From Lycium barbarum (Eukaryota > Streptophyta > Magnoliopsida > Solanales > Solanaceae), in assembly GCF_019175385.1 (NCBI RefSeq), contig NC_083340.1, forward strand, positions 13,032,336 to 13,096,335: a stretch of 64,000 bases of DNA. Direction: 5' to 3'. Made by a program: the position numbers and the translations under genes. The notes under the pieces were generated by a model. It saw only the letters and a list, made by a program, of their open reading frames with translations, had not been told where the DNA came from and did no database searches. Below, piece after piece: positions 22,126 through 33,425 of the stretch (position 1 is the stretch's first letter; each line of letters opens with the position of its first letter).

Positions 22126-24496
22126 TCAAACACCACAATAAATCTTAAAAGCATCGCCCCCGGCTCTGGCGCCAGCTTTTGTCCCAATATACTCAAAATA
22201 TCCGGTAATATCATAGGGCTTAAAGAGTAAAGGGTGTTGTTCATCCACAAGCTCTTTTGGGGCCTCTATGATGTAATCTGATTTTGGTACTGAAAATAAC
22301 TGGATGGAGAACCTATCACTGTCACCGCCCATTGTTACCCTATGAACCGGAGAATGCAATCGACCATTTGTCCATGCCTGTATAATGTTTTACAAAATAT
22401 TTTGAAAAGAATTTAAGTTATATATATTATTAATGTGAAAAGAATTTTACATAATTAAAAAAAAAATCTACAAGGAATCTTCTTTAAGATTGTGATTTAT
22501 CTTAAAATAAGACAAATGACCTAACATAATAAGTAAAAGTTACGGGGTAATGTAAAAAGCATGTTAGTGGCTTTCTTGTTTTCGAGAAGGCAGATATGTA
22601 TTATGTGGCTGGAGAATGCAATCTTTGATATTTTGTAGTATAATTTATCATTCTCATAATAATTTTTTGAAATGCACCAACAACAATAACATACTCAGTG
22701 TAATCCCACAAAAAATTAGGAAGAATTAATTTAAACTGAACATAAATAAATAAATAAAACTAAATGATTCTAGACTAGCGAAGGAGACAATGCCGACTAA
22801 AACTAAATTAAATCAAATTAAATACTATTCATAATTATAATTAGGGAAGTCCATTAGAACTACTATTTTAATTTTTATATATTAGCTGATACTAATACAT
22901 CAGAACTTAAGAAGAAAGCTAGAGCAAAAATATATAAACTATAAACGTCTTAAATAAATAGTACTCCTTCCATCCCAAAGTAACAATTGTTTTAGCTTAA
23001 AAATTATCACTTTAAATATTCAAGAAGAAAGTTGTCAATTATTTCCAACTATACCATTAATATTAACGAAGAACGACGGTATTTAAGAGTAAAAGATCAA
23101 TCTACTTTTATTAAATAGGGATAACTTAAGAAATTATAATTTCTATTCATTATTTTTTTTGGAAGTAAAAAGAGCTAAAACGATAGTTAAAATTAAAACA
23201 GAGAGAGTAATGGTAAGAAACAACACTTACCACGAAGGAATCACCAGATAAAACAACGAATGAATTTGGTGCAATGTTGACATCAATCCACTCTTCTTTT
23301 TTCTTAACTTGCAATCCATTTACTCCATTTTGTGATATTATGGTCAACCAGCCACCATCTGTGTGGCCAACCAATCCAAGTTTATTATTCTCTTTTTCAC
23401 TTTGAGCTGCCAACTTCTTGTAACGTGTAAATCGAAAACGAAAAAAACTGGAATTCAAGAATTCATCTATGTAATTTTTCATCCCTATACTCTCCAAAAC
23501 CATCATTGTCACCATTTCATCCAATTCCATTAGCGGCTTTGAGTAGTTCCTTACTGCATTGCTGCCAATTTAATTTAGATAATGCATTGGTTAAAATAAA
23601 CATACAGCTGGTAGAAATAGTACGAGTACAACGTGATAATTAAAAAAAGACACACAAGAATTAATGCCAATTTGGTAATAGGATATATTAAACAAAATAT
23701 AACAGTCAAACCTCTCTATAGCTCGTTTGTCCGGATACTTTTTAATTGTTATAGCAAAATGTTATGGTAAAATGTTACTATAGAGAATGAGAGAGGTTTG
23801 AAACTGTTATTACACATGCACCTATTGTGTGGGTGACTTTCACTAGTATCGTTAGACTTATAAATCTCAATGGTGAATCTTTCATGCCCTTGCACCCGTT
23901 CCCACGGACAGCCAAAAAAAAAAAAAGGGGGGGAGGAAATAACTGGTAGGGAAAAAAATCACCTAAAGGAAAATCGCACAAAAATTTACGGAAAATGAAA
24001 GGCAACTTGTGAATAATAAATATGAAAATGAGAAGTTTTAACCAATCAAACATAGAAAAATTAGAAAACATGTTCTGACATATCAAACACATCCAAAATC
24101 TGGAAAATGAAATATCTTAAAAGAGCAGACATACCAAAAGTCAGATTTTCCATTAGGCCAAAAGATATTGGCAAATGTTTCAACACTTTGAGATTCGAGC
24201 AAGTCAGGAATGCAAAGGCTCTCATAAGATGGTAGGTTCGGAATCATCCCTTTGTAGCCATGCAAAGGTTTGTCTGACAAGTTTTTAAGTTTGGTCTCCA
24301 ATGGAAATTCAAAGATTTCTTTTGAATTAGCAAACATGGCTTCTCTAGTTTCACTTGAAACCTTATCATATATTGCTTCAAAGCAACCGTACTCTTGTAA
24401 GGCTTGGAGAACTTGACTTCTTGTTGACTCCCACTCTGCACTACCTGTTTTCAGCTTTGCATTGCAAAAATTTATGCTAGGAATCTTGGATGCCAT
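22126..24496 (-). CDS. AOP-type 2-oxoglutarate/Fe(II)-dependent dioxygenase
   Basis: Three exons join to 314 residues: 24496-24135, 23561-23231 and 22377-22126. Introns of 573 and 853 bp have GT-AG ends (phase 2, then phase 0). The protein has a DIOX_N domain (about residues 5-100, PLHGYKGMIPNLPSYESL) and a 2OG-Fe(II) oxygenase fold. H187 and D189 (GHTDGG) and H243 (SPVHRV) form the iron triad, and R253-x-S255 binds 2-oxoglutarate. All catalytic residues, length and splice sites are intact, so it is probably functional and cytosolic. The closest family I recognise is plant AOP1-like enzymes (LWPNG...LDEMV, WTNGRLHSPVHRV). The substrate cannot be read from sequence, and Arabidopsis AOP2/3 glucosinolate activity should not be assumed. 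MASK was taken as the start because family members begin with a short M-x-S leader. An in-frame ATG 36 nt upstream (24532) would add 12 residues. MITEs sit in both introns and the upstream region. Confidence 0.9.
22972..23209. mobile_element. Stowaway-like MITE in intron 2
   Basis: TACTCCTTCCATCCCAAAGT at the left and the complement of GTTAAAATTAAAACAGAGAG at the right are imperfect TIRs of the CTCCNTCCG type with TA at the edges. The 238-bp element ends only about 20 bp from the intron 2 donor at 23229-23230. Confidence 0.7.
23698..23811. mobile_element. 114-bp MITE in intron 1
   Basis: ATAACAGTCAAACCTCTCTA and its near-complement AGAGAGGTTTGAAACTGTTA form long TIRs, so the transcript could fold into a hairpin. 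The superfamily is unassigned because the flanks give no clear duplication. Confidence 0.6.
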
Positions 24497-24590
24497 GGAT
24501 GATATATTCACTAATATAATGGATTTGATCACACTAAGCTCCCTTTAGATATATCAAACAGACCTATATTCTTTACTCTTCCCTTCCAGC

Positions 24591-24598
24591 TATATATA
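24591..24598 (-). promoter_or_regulatory. TATA box of dioxygenase gene
   Basis: TATATATA on the minus strand lies about 95 bp before the chosen ATG and would place transcription start near 24560, giving a leader of about 60-70 nt. Confidence 0.55.
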
Positions 24599-24679
24599 CA
24601 CTCTTTGATACCTCTTGTCAATGAGTATACAAGTTTTAAAAACTTGCATAACTATTATTAAGTCATGAGTTTGTGTTAA

Positions 24680-24955
24680 ATACTTCCTCCGGCTCGAAAT
24701 AAGTGTCCATTTAGCTTTTTTCACATCTATTTAGAAAACACTAACTCCTATAAGAAAACACAAACTTCTAAAAAAGATAGGTATTTTGACTAAACTATCT
24801 TTAATTAATTAAGACTTTTGCCTATTTATTGTCTTGAGTAAATAGGGGAAAATCTGAAAAAATACCATTAATTTCTTCTTAATAATGTAAGCGACCACTT
24901 ATTTTGAACCAAAATTAAAAGACTAAATGGTACACTTATTTGAACCGGAAAATTA
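24680..24955. mobile_element. Stowaway-like MITE in dioxygenase upstream region
   Basis: TACTTCCTCCGGCTCGAAAT and AAGTGTCCA at the left match the complement of the right end (TACACTTATTTGAACCGG). About 275 bp, beginning 85 bp upstream of the TATA box, so it forms the distal promoter of the dioxygenase gene. Confidence 0.65.
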
Positions 24956-25534
24956 AAGAAGAATGTCAACTTTTCACACTAAAAGAACTAAAATTGCTGA
25001 GTGCATATTTAAGTGATTATTTTGAACCTATCCTCAAACATATAAAACCATTTTTTCTATTTTTTTACCATATTAATATGTAAAGAATTACAACCTACAA
25101 AAAATTTCGTATAATATTTTAATATTTGAATCTTAATTTTAAAATATTAAATGAATATCATTCAATTTAACTCAAAAAATTAGTAAAATTGGCTCTCTAG
25201 AATCGAAATGTAACAAGTTTTCTGAGATGGAAGTATTATAAAATTGTAAATATATATAATTTAATCTAATTTTCTTGATATTTTCTTACCAGCGTGTAAA
25301 AGATAAATATAACAACTAAAATGGACAGAAAGATATACTAACAGACATGATTTGTGTTATGAAAAATAAAACTTACCATTTCATATGAGGATAGTTTATT
25401 TAATTTTAAAAAGCATGATTGCTAACATGTCCAGAGTCTTCCCACGCCCATACGTTTAGTAGTGAATTATATGCACACATTTCAATGCCAAGGCAGGTTG
25501 AACAAAAGTCCATGCTAGATTTAGAGCTGGTGAT
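24956..25534. other. AT-rich intergenic DNA
   Basis: No gene or TE end recognised between the upstream MITE and the GC-rich start of the hAT element. Confidence 0.5.
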
Positions 25535-25690
25535 CTTCCGTCAAGCCTCTCAACCGGGTAACCCCGGCCCGGTTCAGGTACCGCTTGGCTCAACTGGCCG
25601 GTTGCCGGTTAAAAAACCATCCATGGCTACCGGTTGACAGTTAACCGGGGCCGGTTATCCGGTTGAAACTATCATATCCGTAACCGGCCG
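25535..25690. repeat. Left subterminal repeats of hAT element
   Basis: Dense copies of ACCGG, CCGGTT and GGCCGGTT in both orientations, beginning near TAGAGCTGGTGATC. The same motif cluster lies at 31540-31735 on the far side of the transposase, as expected for hAT transposase-binding subterminal regions. The exact terminus was not resolved. Confidence 0.55.
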
Positions 25691-25694
25691 GTTT

Positions 25695-25695
25695 T

Positions 25696-25790
<95 letters not shown>
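25695..25790. repeat. Compound (CA)n(TA)n microsatellite
   Basis: About 12 CA units run directly into about 36 TA units between the hAT subterminal region and the gene 3' end. Confidence 0.95.
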
Positions 25791-25791
<1 letters not shown>

Positions 25792-26584
25792 TTAAGTTTA
25801 CATATTTACAAATTCAAGATTGTTTTTTTTCTAAGTATATAACTTTCTATTTTATAACTTAAGTATATGTATATTATAAGTATATTCTAAGTATATTGTA
25901 GGTATATATGTTTAAGTTATATGTATTATAACTTAAATTTTATATTTACTAATAATTCATGAGTATTATAAAATTCAAGATTATATATTTGTACATATAT
26001 ATAGTTATAACTTTCTATTTGATAATTTAAGTAGATGTATATTATAAGTATATTGTAGGTATATTCCTAACTTAATATAAGTAATATTAACTTGAATACT
26101 TGTAAGAATATGAACACAAGTAAATAGAAGAAATCTCAATGAGCCATATATTTTATTCATTAACAGATAATATTTATTTGCAAGTTGTAATTTTTTTTAA
26201 ATTGCAAATAATACATGAGTTGCAACTAAGTAGTACAAAAATAAAATCACATTGTTTTAACCATTTGGATAATGTCCGCCATATCATATTCATCCATTGA
26301 GATATCTTCCATGTCTTCAATTTGGTCTTCTTCACTTGCTATTAAAACTTCAATCTCTTCCTCTTCGCCTTCCACCGTTGCTAGCCTTTGGTTGCGCCGC
26401 TCCGATCTAATTCAATCGCGAATGCAAACTAGTACTTGCAAGCTAAATCTGGATAAGGAGTGTCTATGGTCTCCAATTTGTCGTCTTCCTTGGTTAAATG
26501 CACTTTCCGAGGCCACAATTTATATTTGAACATTAAGGATATCCCGAGTCATTCTTGCAAGTACCGGATAATTCGCCTTGTATT

Positions 26585-26888
26585 CACTACAAGAAAGTAT
26601 AGAAATTGCAACAAAAAATTTAATATTTGGCAACAACTTAGTTTTATTGTTGGCAAAGAACTTTTTTTTTGCCAAATAATTTAATTTTGTTGCCATAGTA
26701 TTGATTAATGTTGCAAAAAGTACTTTTGGCAACAAAAAAAAAAGTTGTTGCACGTTGTTGAAATGACAGCCGTTGGGAAAAGTCTATGCAACAAAAAAAA
26801 AATTGTTGCCAAAAGTACTTTTTGCAACAATAATCAATCTATGACAACAAAAATAATTTTGTTGCCAAATATATTTTTTCTTGTAGTG
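26585..26888. mobile_element. CACTA-type MITE inside hATC coding sequence
   Basis: The ends are CACTACAAGAAA and TTTCTTGTAGTG, perfect 12-bp CACTA (En/Spm) termini, flanked by ATT at 26582-26584 and 26889-26891. The 304-bp interior is made of repeated, inverted TTGTTGCCAAA and TTTGGCAACAA motifs, so it is largely palindromic. Confidence 0.9.
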
Positions 26889-27376
26889 ATTTCTTCCACC
26901 ATGCTAAGACGTCCACTTCGTCGCTCATTTCCACCACCGGCTCCGTCAAATAAAATTGAAGTTCATCAAAGTTTGCACTACTACTAGAAGGAGTAGTAGA
27001 AATGTTTCTCCAAATTCCTAAACTAGACATGCCACGTTTTTTAGTTTGAGAAGTAGAAGTAGTAGGGTGTGGAGCAACGGGTATAGCATTTTTTTCCAAC
27101 TTAGAATAATGTGTAAAAAAACAAAATTAAGCTCAACATCTACCGCTTTCTCGGCCTCAAATAAAGATGGTTCCTCGATAGTAATATCTAAATAATGATA
27201 CATTTGTCTAACCAACTCAACGGTATAACAAGTTTTAAGACAAGGATTTAGAATAGAACCCAATATAAATAAAGTTGGGATGGGAAAATAATACATCTTA
27301 AATTTTTTTCTCATACTATGAATAGCCGCTTGATAACCCAGTTTATCACTATACTCATATAAAACTTTAGTTATTT

Positions 27377-29604
27377 TGTCACGCCCCGAACCATGGCCTA
27401 GGCGAAACACGGCACTCGGTGCCTTACTGCATGTGACCGAGCGAACCACATGACTTGCTGAATCATCATGAGGCATAACATGAGCGGAATATAACGTGAA
27501 TGCGTGATGAGCCTTTATAAAATGCAATAAGTCATAATACTTAATCAAAATACTTGTTTAAACATGAGTGCGGAAATAACACGAATGAGCCAAAATAGCT
27601 ATACGACTCCGAAAGTGTGATATGACATAACTGACTTGTCTAGTCTATGAAACCTCTAACATAAGTCTGAACATGAAAAACATACTCGCCGGGACAAGGC
27701 CCCTAGCATACCTTAGATGCATAGCTAATCATAAAATAAAGAGTTGACTAAACCCCGAATGAGATAGGGCTCACCAATAAGCTGATACGAATGCCGTCCT
27801 ACTGAGCAGATGCGTCGTCCTGTAAATCAGTACCTGCATCGTGAAATGCAGGCCCCCGGGCAATAGAAAGGGGACGTCAGCACATTGAATGTACTGGTAT
27901 GTAAAGCAACTGAATGAAATAAACATGGCACATGAAATAACATGATGAGAGCTGGAACTGAAACTGAAACCTGGCCATGAACATGTGTATCTGACATGGA
28001 CATAAATACATATATAACATGGATAAAAAAACATTTTAAAAGTTGGGAGAGCATTAATATAACCGACATGTAACCACCACGTTGACACGTGGCGTCTGAT
28101 CTCTGCCCGACCAGCTAAGTCGTCCTGTACCTTGCCGGGGTACAAGACGTGAACATGACATGAATGGATCCAAATCCCTCAATGGGGAAAATATGAAGGA
28201 ATCGTCCTACTGGGCGGAGTGATCCTTATCCTACATTGGCATACGTAGTTTCAGGTATGAAACCTTCTCAGTAATTTGTGCAACTCCCAAAAACATGAAC
28301 ATGATATAGTTGGCTAAGAAGCCCATGATTTTCGTGAAATAACTTGTAAATAACTTGTAATCATGATTTCACGAAATAACTTGTAAACATGGTTTCATGA
28401 AATAACTTGTAATCATGATTTTATGAAATAACTTGTATTTAGCATATATGTATCTTGAATCATGGCATGAAGATAATTATATAATATCATTGCATGAAAG
28501 CTAGTAGACATGTAGGATATTCATGAAATAAGCATTTTTATTTAAAAACATGCATGCAAGAATCCATGGAATACGAGATACGAGTGTTCATGGATTATGG
28601 ACAGATTCTCAATAATCATACGGAGTTATTAAGAACACAATAATGAATAATAGCAATTCATACATAACCTTTTCATGGACATCGACCTAGGGTTGTCATG
28701 AACATGGTGTAGAAACCCTAGTTTTCGTAAAGATTCATACTTTATGGAATAAGAAGCGTGGGGAAGAACAATGGTGTTTACACACATGGATAGCAACCCT
28801 ACATACATGGTAATGCTCCAAAACTTGAATTAAAGACTTGAACTTTGAAGAAGATTTCCAAAATCTTGAACCTTAAACCTTGAGATGGGTTTTCTTGAAA
28901 ACCCTAGGTTAGGAATGATGATTTCTTGTTTAGATTACAAGGATATATATTAGAATTGACTTGGATTGATTAGAATAGGCTTACCTTGGGGTTTTGGCTT
29001 ACCTTGGTATTCTTGATGATAGGAGAGAATAGAAGGTCGTTCTAGGGCTTGGGGTGTGAAGAATGAAGTGAAAAGGCCTTAAAACGAAGTTTTAAAATTG
29101 TTATTGGACCTATTTTATGCCCTATTTTACGGCTTGTAAAAGTTTTACGGACCTTGGATACCATTGTAAATCAATTACAGTAATTTGGGCCTTCTAGACC
29201 AGTTTTACGGCCCAAATCTATGGCCCGTATAATTTTTACAGCTCGTAGATTCCACCATAAATCGGCAGAACACTGTTTTAGTAAAACGGGCATAACTTTT
29301 TTTTCAGATGTCTGTTTGACCTCCATAATATACCGTTGGAAAGGTATTTCAAATATATACAACTTTCAAGAAGGAAATTTTCCCAAATTCCTTACATATT
29401 TGTCCCTATACTCATTTTAAGTGAGACATGGTGCAAACTCACTTGAAAACACGCTCCATAGGGTAGCTTCCGACTTTCCTTTGCTTAAGGACTCTTCTCA
29501 TGTCTTGATTGGGTTTCAAACACCATTTACACACTACTCAAATTGGGTTCATTATACCCCCATATTACGAGTCAAATCTTAGTCCAGATGCACGAGGTGC
29601 TACA
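27377..29604 (-). mobile_element. Solo LTR (Ty3/gypsy-like) inside hAT transposase
   Basis: Plus-strand ends are TGTCACGCCCCGAACCATGG (27377) and CACGAGGTGCTACA (29604), with the perfect 5-bp duplication TATTT at 27372-27376 and 29605-29609. Length is 2228 bp. By analogy with related LTRs it points to minus (TGTAGCACC... to ...GGGGCGTGACA). It contains about four imperfect tandem copies of GAAATAACTTGTAATCATG (28335-28435). It is the same family as the outer LTR at 34581-40741. Confidence 0.85.
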
Positions 29605-29616
29605 TATTTCAGCTAA

Positions 29617-29731
29617 GTATGCTAAAATTTCGGTAACCGCGGGATAGAATTGTCTAGAAAAAGCAGGAGTAGCGTATGCTAAAATTTCGGTAACCGCGGG
29701 ATAGAATTGTCTAGAAAAAGCAGGAGTAGTA
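29617..29731 (-). repeat. 57-bp tandem duplication in transposase frame
   Basis: TATGCTAAAATTTCGGTAAC and onward repeats at 29618 and 29675, a period of 57 bp or exactly 19 codons. It duplicates the PAFSRQFYPAVTEILAY stretch of the transposase and is almost identical between copies. Confidence 0.85.
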
Positions 29732-31040
29732 TTATAATTTTTTTTCTAAAGTGTAGTACATTCCACCAACATCTTCCCAATCGGAATTACTTAACCACTC
29801 ACTAATCTCCTCATTTTGATTGTTGTGAGTATTTTGTATGGGAACCCTATATTCATATGCTTGTTGCAACATAATGTAAGTGTAGTTCCACCTGGTATCA
29901 ACTTCAACTTGAATTTTCTTAGGTATAAGGCCAACACTCACACATTGACTCTTAAAATCTCTAATTTTAGCCCTATAGGCATTACAAAAAAGAAAAGCAA
30001 CCGCATTTCTAACCTTGTGAATAAGATCATCAAATAACTTAAGACCATCTTTAACAATCAAGTTTAAAATGTGACAACTACATTTCACATGGAAAATGTT
30101 TTCTAGTGGAGGGTTTAATTCATTTTTTATAAAGTCAACCGCCTTTGTGTTGTTAGAAGCATTATCTAAAGCAATACAAAGTGTTTTGTTATAAATGTTT
30201 AAAAAGTTCATAGTAGTTGTTATTCCATTCGCTAAAAATTTACCGTCGTGACGACTCTTGCCTTCATCATATATAAAAGCTATAATTCTTTTTTGCATCA
30301 CCCAACTATCATCTATCCAATGACATGTAATAGCAAAAAAATCTAACTTATTAATACTAATACCAAGATCGGCGGTAAGGTAAATATTACAATTTAAAGA
30401 ATTAAGTACATGACGCAAATAAAATCTATATTTTTTTTTATATAAATCAATAATATCCTCTCTACAAGTACTTCTAGGAATACCCTCAAACATCGGATTA
30501 TAACTACGTTGAATATAAGTAACAAATCCCGGCCCCGAAGGAAATGAAAATGATAAAGCATCATAAGCTACCATTTTAGCTATCTCTACACGGTCTTTCT
30601 TGTTGTTGTAACTAATTTTTTTTCAGTATGTGGGTCTATTATTTTTTGAATACCCTCGGAACCCGTTCGCTCTCCCCAAACATCCTTATGTTTTGTCGTA
30701 AATGACTCGATAGTAAACCCGTTCCCCCATCCTTATTGTTCCTACACCTAAACACAAATGTTTTATTACATATATTACATGTGACTATTTCTTTCTCCCT
30801 ATCTTTAGTCATATAATTCCAAACTTTAGAGGTTGTCTTACGAGCGGGTTTTGGCTGTGTTCGTGATTGTTGTGCTTGTGTATCTCCTATCGGATGTTCT
30901 GGTGATTGTGCTTCATCATCATCAACAACAATGGTTGCGCCAAATCGGTGTTCCATTACTTCGCTATCTAAAATTGGATTATTTTCACTAATGTCATAAT
31001 AACCTATATTAGGTGTTTCACCCACAAATGTATCATCCAT

Positions 31041-31539
31041 ATTTCCCCTCCCCCTATTTCCCTCCAACTAGGTGTACTACTACTTTCACCCCGTCTCTTC
31101 ATAATTAAATAGCAAGAAATTAAATCACAAGAAAATAAATTGCGGAAATTAAAGATAGAGTTGGAACGAAGGTACCAAATTGCCGGAATAAGTCAGATTG
31201 TTGCAAAATCTCCAACTCCACTAAAACTTTATTTATATAATTGCAAAAAATATAAAATTGAAACATGAAGGAAACTTTATAGTGTATAATTGAGAGAAAT
31301 TGTAATTTTAAAGTGGCTAATTGTTGCAAAATAGCTATAAATTGAGAAAAATTGAGAGAAAGTGTAGAGAGAATCGGTATGGATGAAAATAAAATGGAGA
31401 GGGGTTTATATAGGAGTGGGGGAGGGGTTAAAGTGTTAAAAGTAAAAGTTTGGGGGGTTGAGGGTGGTGGGGGGCCAAAATGGTATGTTGGCCAACAGTC
31501 ATATTTGGGCCCCAATATAAAAGATTTGTTTTTAAAATT
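31041..31539 (-). other. hAT 5' leader region
   Basis: Non-coding leader upstream of the transposase. A 131-codon frame (31515-31120) reads as hydrophobic and Pro/Ser/Thr low-complexity sequence with no family resemblance and is not called a gene. Confidence 0.5.
31405..31412 (-). promoter_or_regulatory. TATA box of hAT transposase gene
   Basis: TATATAAA on the minus strand (CCTATATAAACCCCTCTCC context) about 365 bp before the transposase ATG. It would place transcription start near 31380. Confidence 0.5.
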
Positions 31540-31735
31540 TGGCTGGTTAACAGGTTGGCCAACCGACCGGGCCGGTTAACCGATCCGACGGTTAGAAATT
31601 TTGGGAACCGTACCCGGCCCGACTTAGACGGGTAACCGTCAACACGTAATCGGGAATCCGGGTCCGAAACCGGTTGGACCGGTTCAGTCACCGATTTCAA
31701 CTGGTTCAATCGGCCTAGTTGGCAGGTTTATCTTA
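31540..31735. repeat. Right subterminal repeats of hAT element
   Basis: Clustered GGCCGGTTAACCG, CCCGGCCCG, ACCGGTTGGACCGG and AACTGGTT motifs mirror the left cluster at 25535-25690. The terminal inverted repeat and 8-bp duplication could not be fixed by eye. Confidence 0.55.
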
Positions 31736-31804
31736 CGTGATTGATCCTTTGCCCTATCCCAACTTATATTACATGTAGTTTCGTCATTTACTTTTACTTC
31801 TTAA

Positions 31805-33425
31805 CTAGTGAACTTGTTCGTGCATCGCGCGGTAGAGAAGAACTAAATAATCCTTTTCTAATACATGAATAATAAAATATTAGCCTTCAAATAGTTTAGT
31901 TCAGGTTTTACTCTATTTTATTATTAATATTTAACTTTATATATTTTAGCTAATTTTTCATCACTTAACGGTTGTTAGCCTTTATAAATTAAAGAAAATT
32001 GATCTCTGTATGTGGAAGAGTAATAAATTTAAACACATTTTTTTATGTTCTTAGTATTTAAATATATATATATATATATATATATGATCTAAAATCCAAA
32101 GAAGGGGATAATACAAAAATAACGTACGCCCTCAACATGATGTACCAAAGTCTGATTTACACACCTAATTATATATTAGTATATCTGTACTTGTAAAAAG
32201 TATATCTTTTGCCGCCATATGAATCCCACACGGCATAGGGTGAATTTATTCTCCAGCTTTTGAGATGAAAAAACACATAAAAATAATTACAGCATTTTGT
32301 TTATAATTTCTTTTTCAGACTTAATATTTTATTTTAACTTTTTTCATCTTCTTGGTTTGTTCTCTTCCTTCCTTTTCTTCTTCCTCTATACATCACTATT
32401 CTCTAACTTTTGCCTTAATTTTTATCTATCCCTTTCCTTTTCGTTTACATTCTCTCTATTTTTTTTGTTGCTTTTTTGCTATCTTACTTTCCACACTTTC
32501 ATCTTTCACAAAAAGAAAATAATAATAAGTGAAGTTTACTTTTACTTTCTATTGTGATTTATAGTATTTTTGACATAATTTATGGATATGTAAATCCTAT
32601 GTCAAAGAACTTGAAAATGTTTTATCCGAACGTGTATAGAAAATTAGGTGGTTTGACCCTCATGCTCCGAATCATATTATACAAAGTGAAATAGAAATAT
32701 TATGTGTATGTATCTCTTTCGAAAATAAAAACAAATTATCAAATTGTAAATTCAATTTTTATTGAACCTCCTTGTAGAAACAGTCTTCCTAATATCAAAT
32801 CTAAACTAACAGAACAAACTCAAACAAACAACATTTACATACTTGTGATTGTCATAGAAGTAGCGGCGGATGTTGTAGCCAAAGGCTTTAAGGTAGAAAG
32901 CAATAGGTTCGTCAAATACCAATGTATAAGCATATGCTGCCCCAAAAATTTGGTGTCATTTTCTTTCTTCCTTCTTGGTGCAACTCTTTACCTTCTTTGC
33001 GACAACCGTGTAAGTTATACGATGATTGAACAATTTTTTATTAAAAACCGACTATCAAAAACCTCTCACCCATGAAATACAAGAGGATATTATGTAAATA
33101 CATAATGGTACCATTTCTTCTCAACGTGCTCACGGCATAGAAGCAAAATGCATGGATATAGCACTTCAGATAGAGGCAAGCGGAAAGAATCAACAACTGC
33201 CTTCTTTAGTATTTTTTGAATTAGTGTATCTTAAAGAATGTAGTAAAGAAAGGTAACTAAGGGGGTTACATTTTTTTAATTATTGGGCTGATTAATTTTT
33301 AAATGTAAATAAAGAAAAAGAGGCAAAATTTTGAGCAAAGAAAAGATAAGTATGAATCCTGGCCAAAGAAAGGTGTTACATCACCATTCTTATGACCTGA
33401 ACTCATACTTTATTCCATATCAATT
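31805..33425 (-). mobile_element. Helitron-like non-autonomous element
   Basis: On the minus strand the 3' end reads CGCGCGATGCACG...GTTCACTAG|T, with the terminal CTAG at 31805-31808. The 5' end near 33425 resembles those at 41953 and 45680 (AAAG...GGTGATGTAACACC...GGCCA...ATTCATACTTATC). No TIR or target duplication is visible, as expected for Helitrons. The initial TC is mutated here. There is no Rep/helicase gene. Confidence 0.5.
32843..32957 (-). pseudogene. Possible captured exon in Helitron-like element
   Basis: On the minus strand a frame reads FGAAYAYTLVFDEPIAFYLK followed by AFGYNIRRYFYDN, ending at a strong plant donor AA|GTATGT (32842-32837). Composition looks like a real protein rather than AT-rich noise. 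I do not recognise the source gene. Capture by the Helitron is inferred from position only. Confidence 0.35.

Larger units (their letters stand above)
26248..31040 (-). pseudogene. hAT transposase (BED finger, RICESLEEPER-like), dead
   Basis: Read right to left. ATG at 31040 (MDDTFVGETPN). A BED zinc finger (KVWNYMTKDREKE, CNICNKTF, then SHLR) with a one-base slip just after it. A 280-residue block (30574-29732) with the central hAT catalytic region (LTADLG..., TCHWIDDSWVMQKRII, ALDNASNNTKAVDFIKNEL, FHVKCSCHILNLIVKDGL, VDTRWNYTYIMLQQAYEYR). Then a 57-bp duplication, a 2.2-kb solo LTR (27377-29604), and the C-terminal part with IPTLFILGSILNPC. Last comes the hATC dimerisation domain (FDELQFYLTEPVVEMSDEVD), itself split by a CACTA MITE between the LAWWKKS and YPVLARMTRDILNVQ motifs. 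A stop replaces the residue before VASESAF. An acidic tail (EGEEEEIEVLIASEEDQIED) ends at TGA 26248. With two insertions and several frame breaks it cannot make transposase. Confidence 0.85.

Noticed and set aside
23150..23530. Single-exon protein of 126 codons in the dioxygenase locus
   Set aside because: It is exon 2 read through its donor into intron 2. The spliced three-exon model explains it.
31120..31515. 131-codon minus-strand frame upstream of the hAT transposase
   Set aside because: Low-complexity hydrophobic and Pro-rich sequence in a leader region, with no ATG context or homologue recognised.
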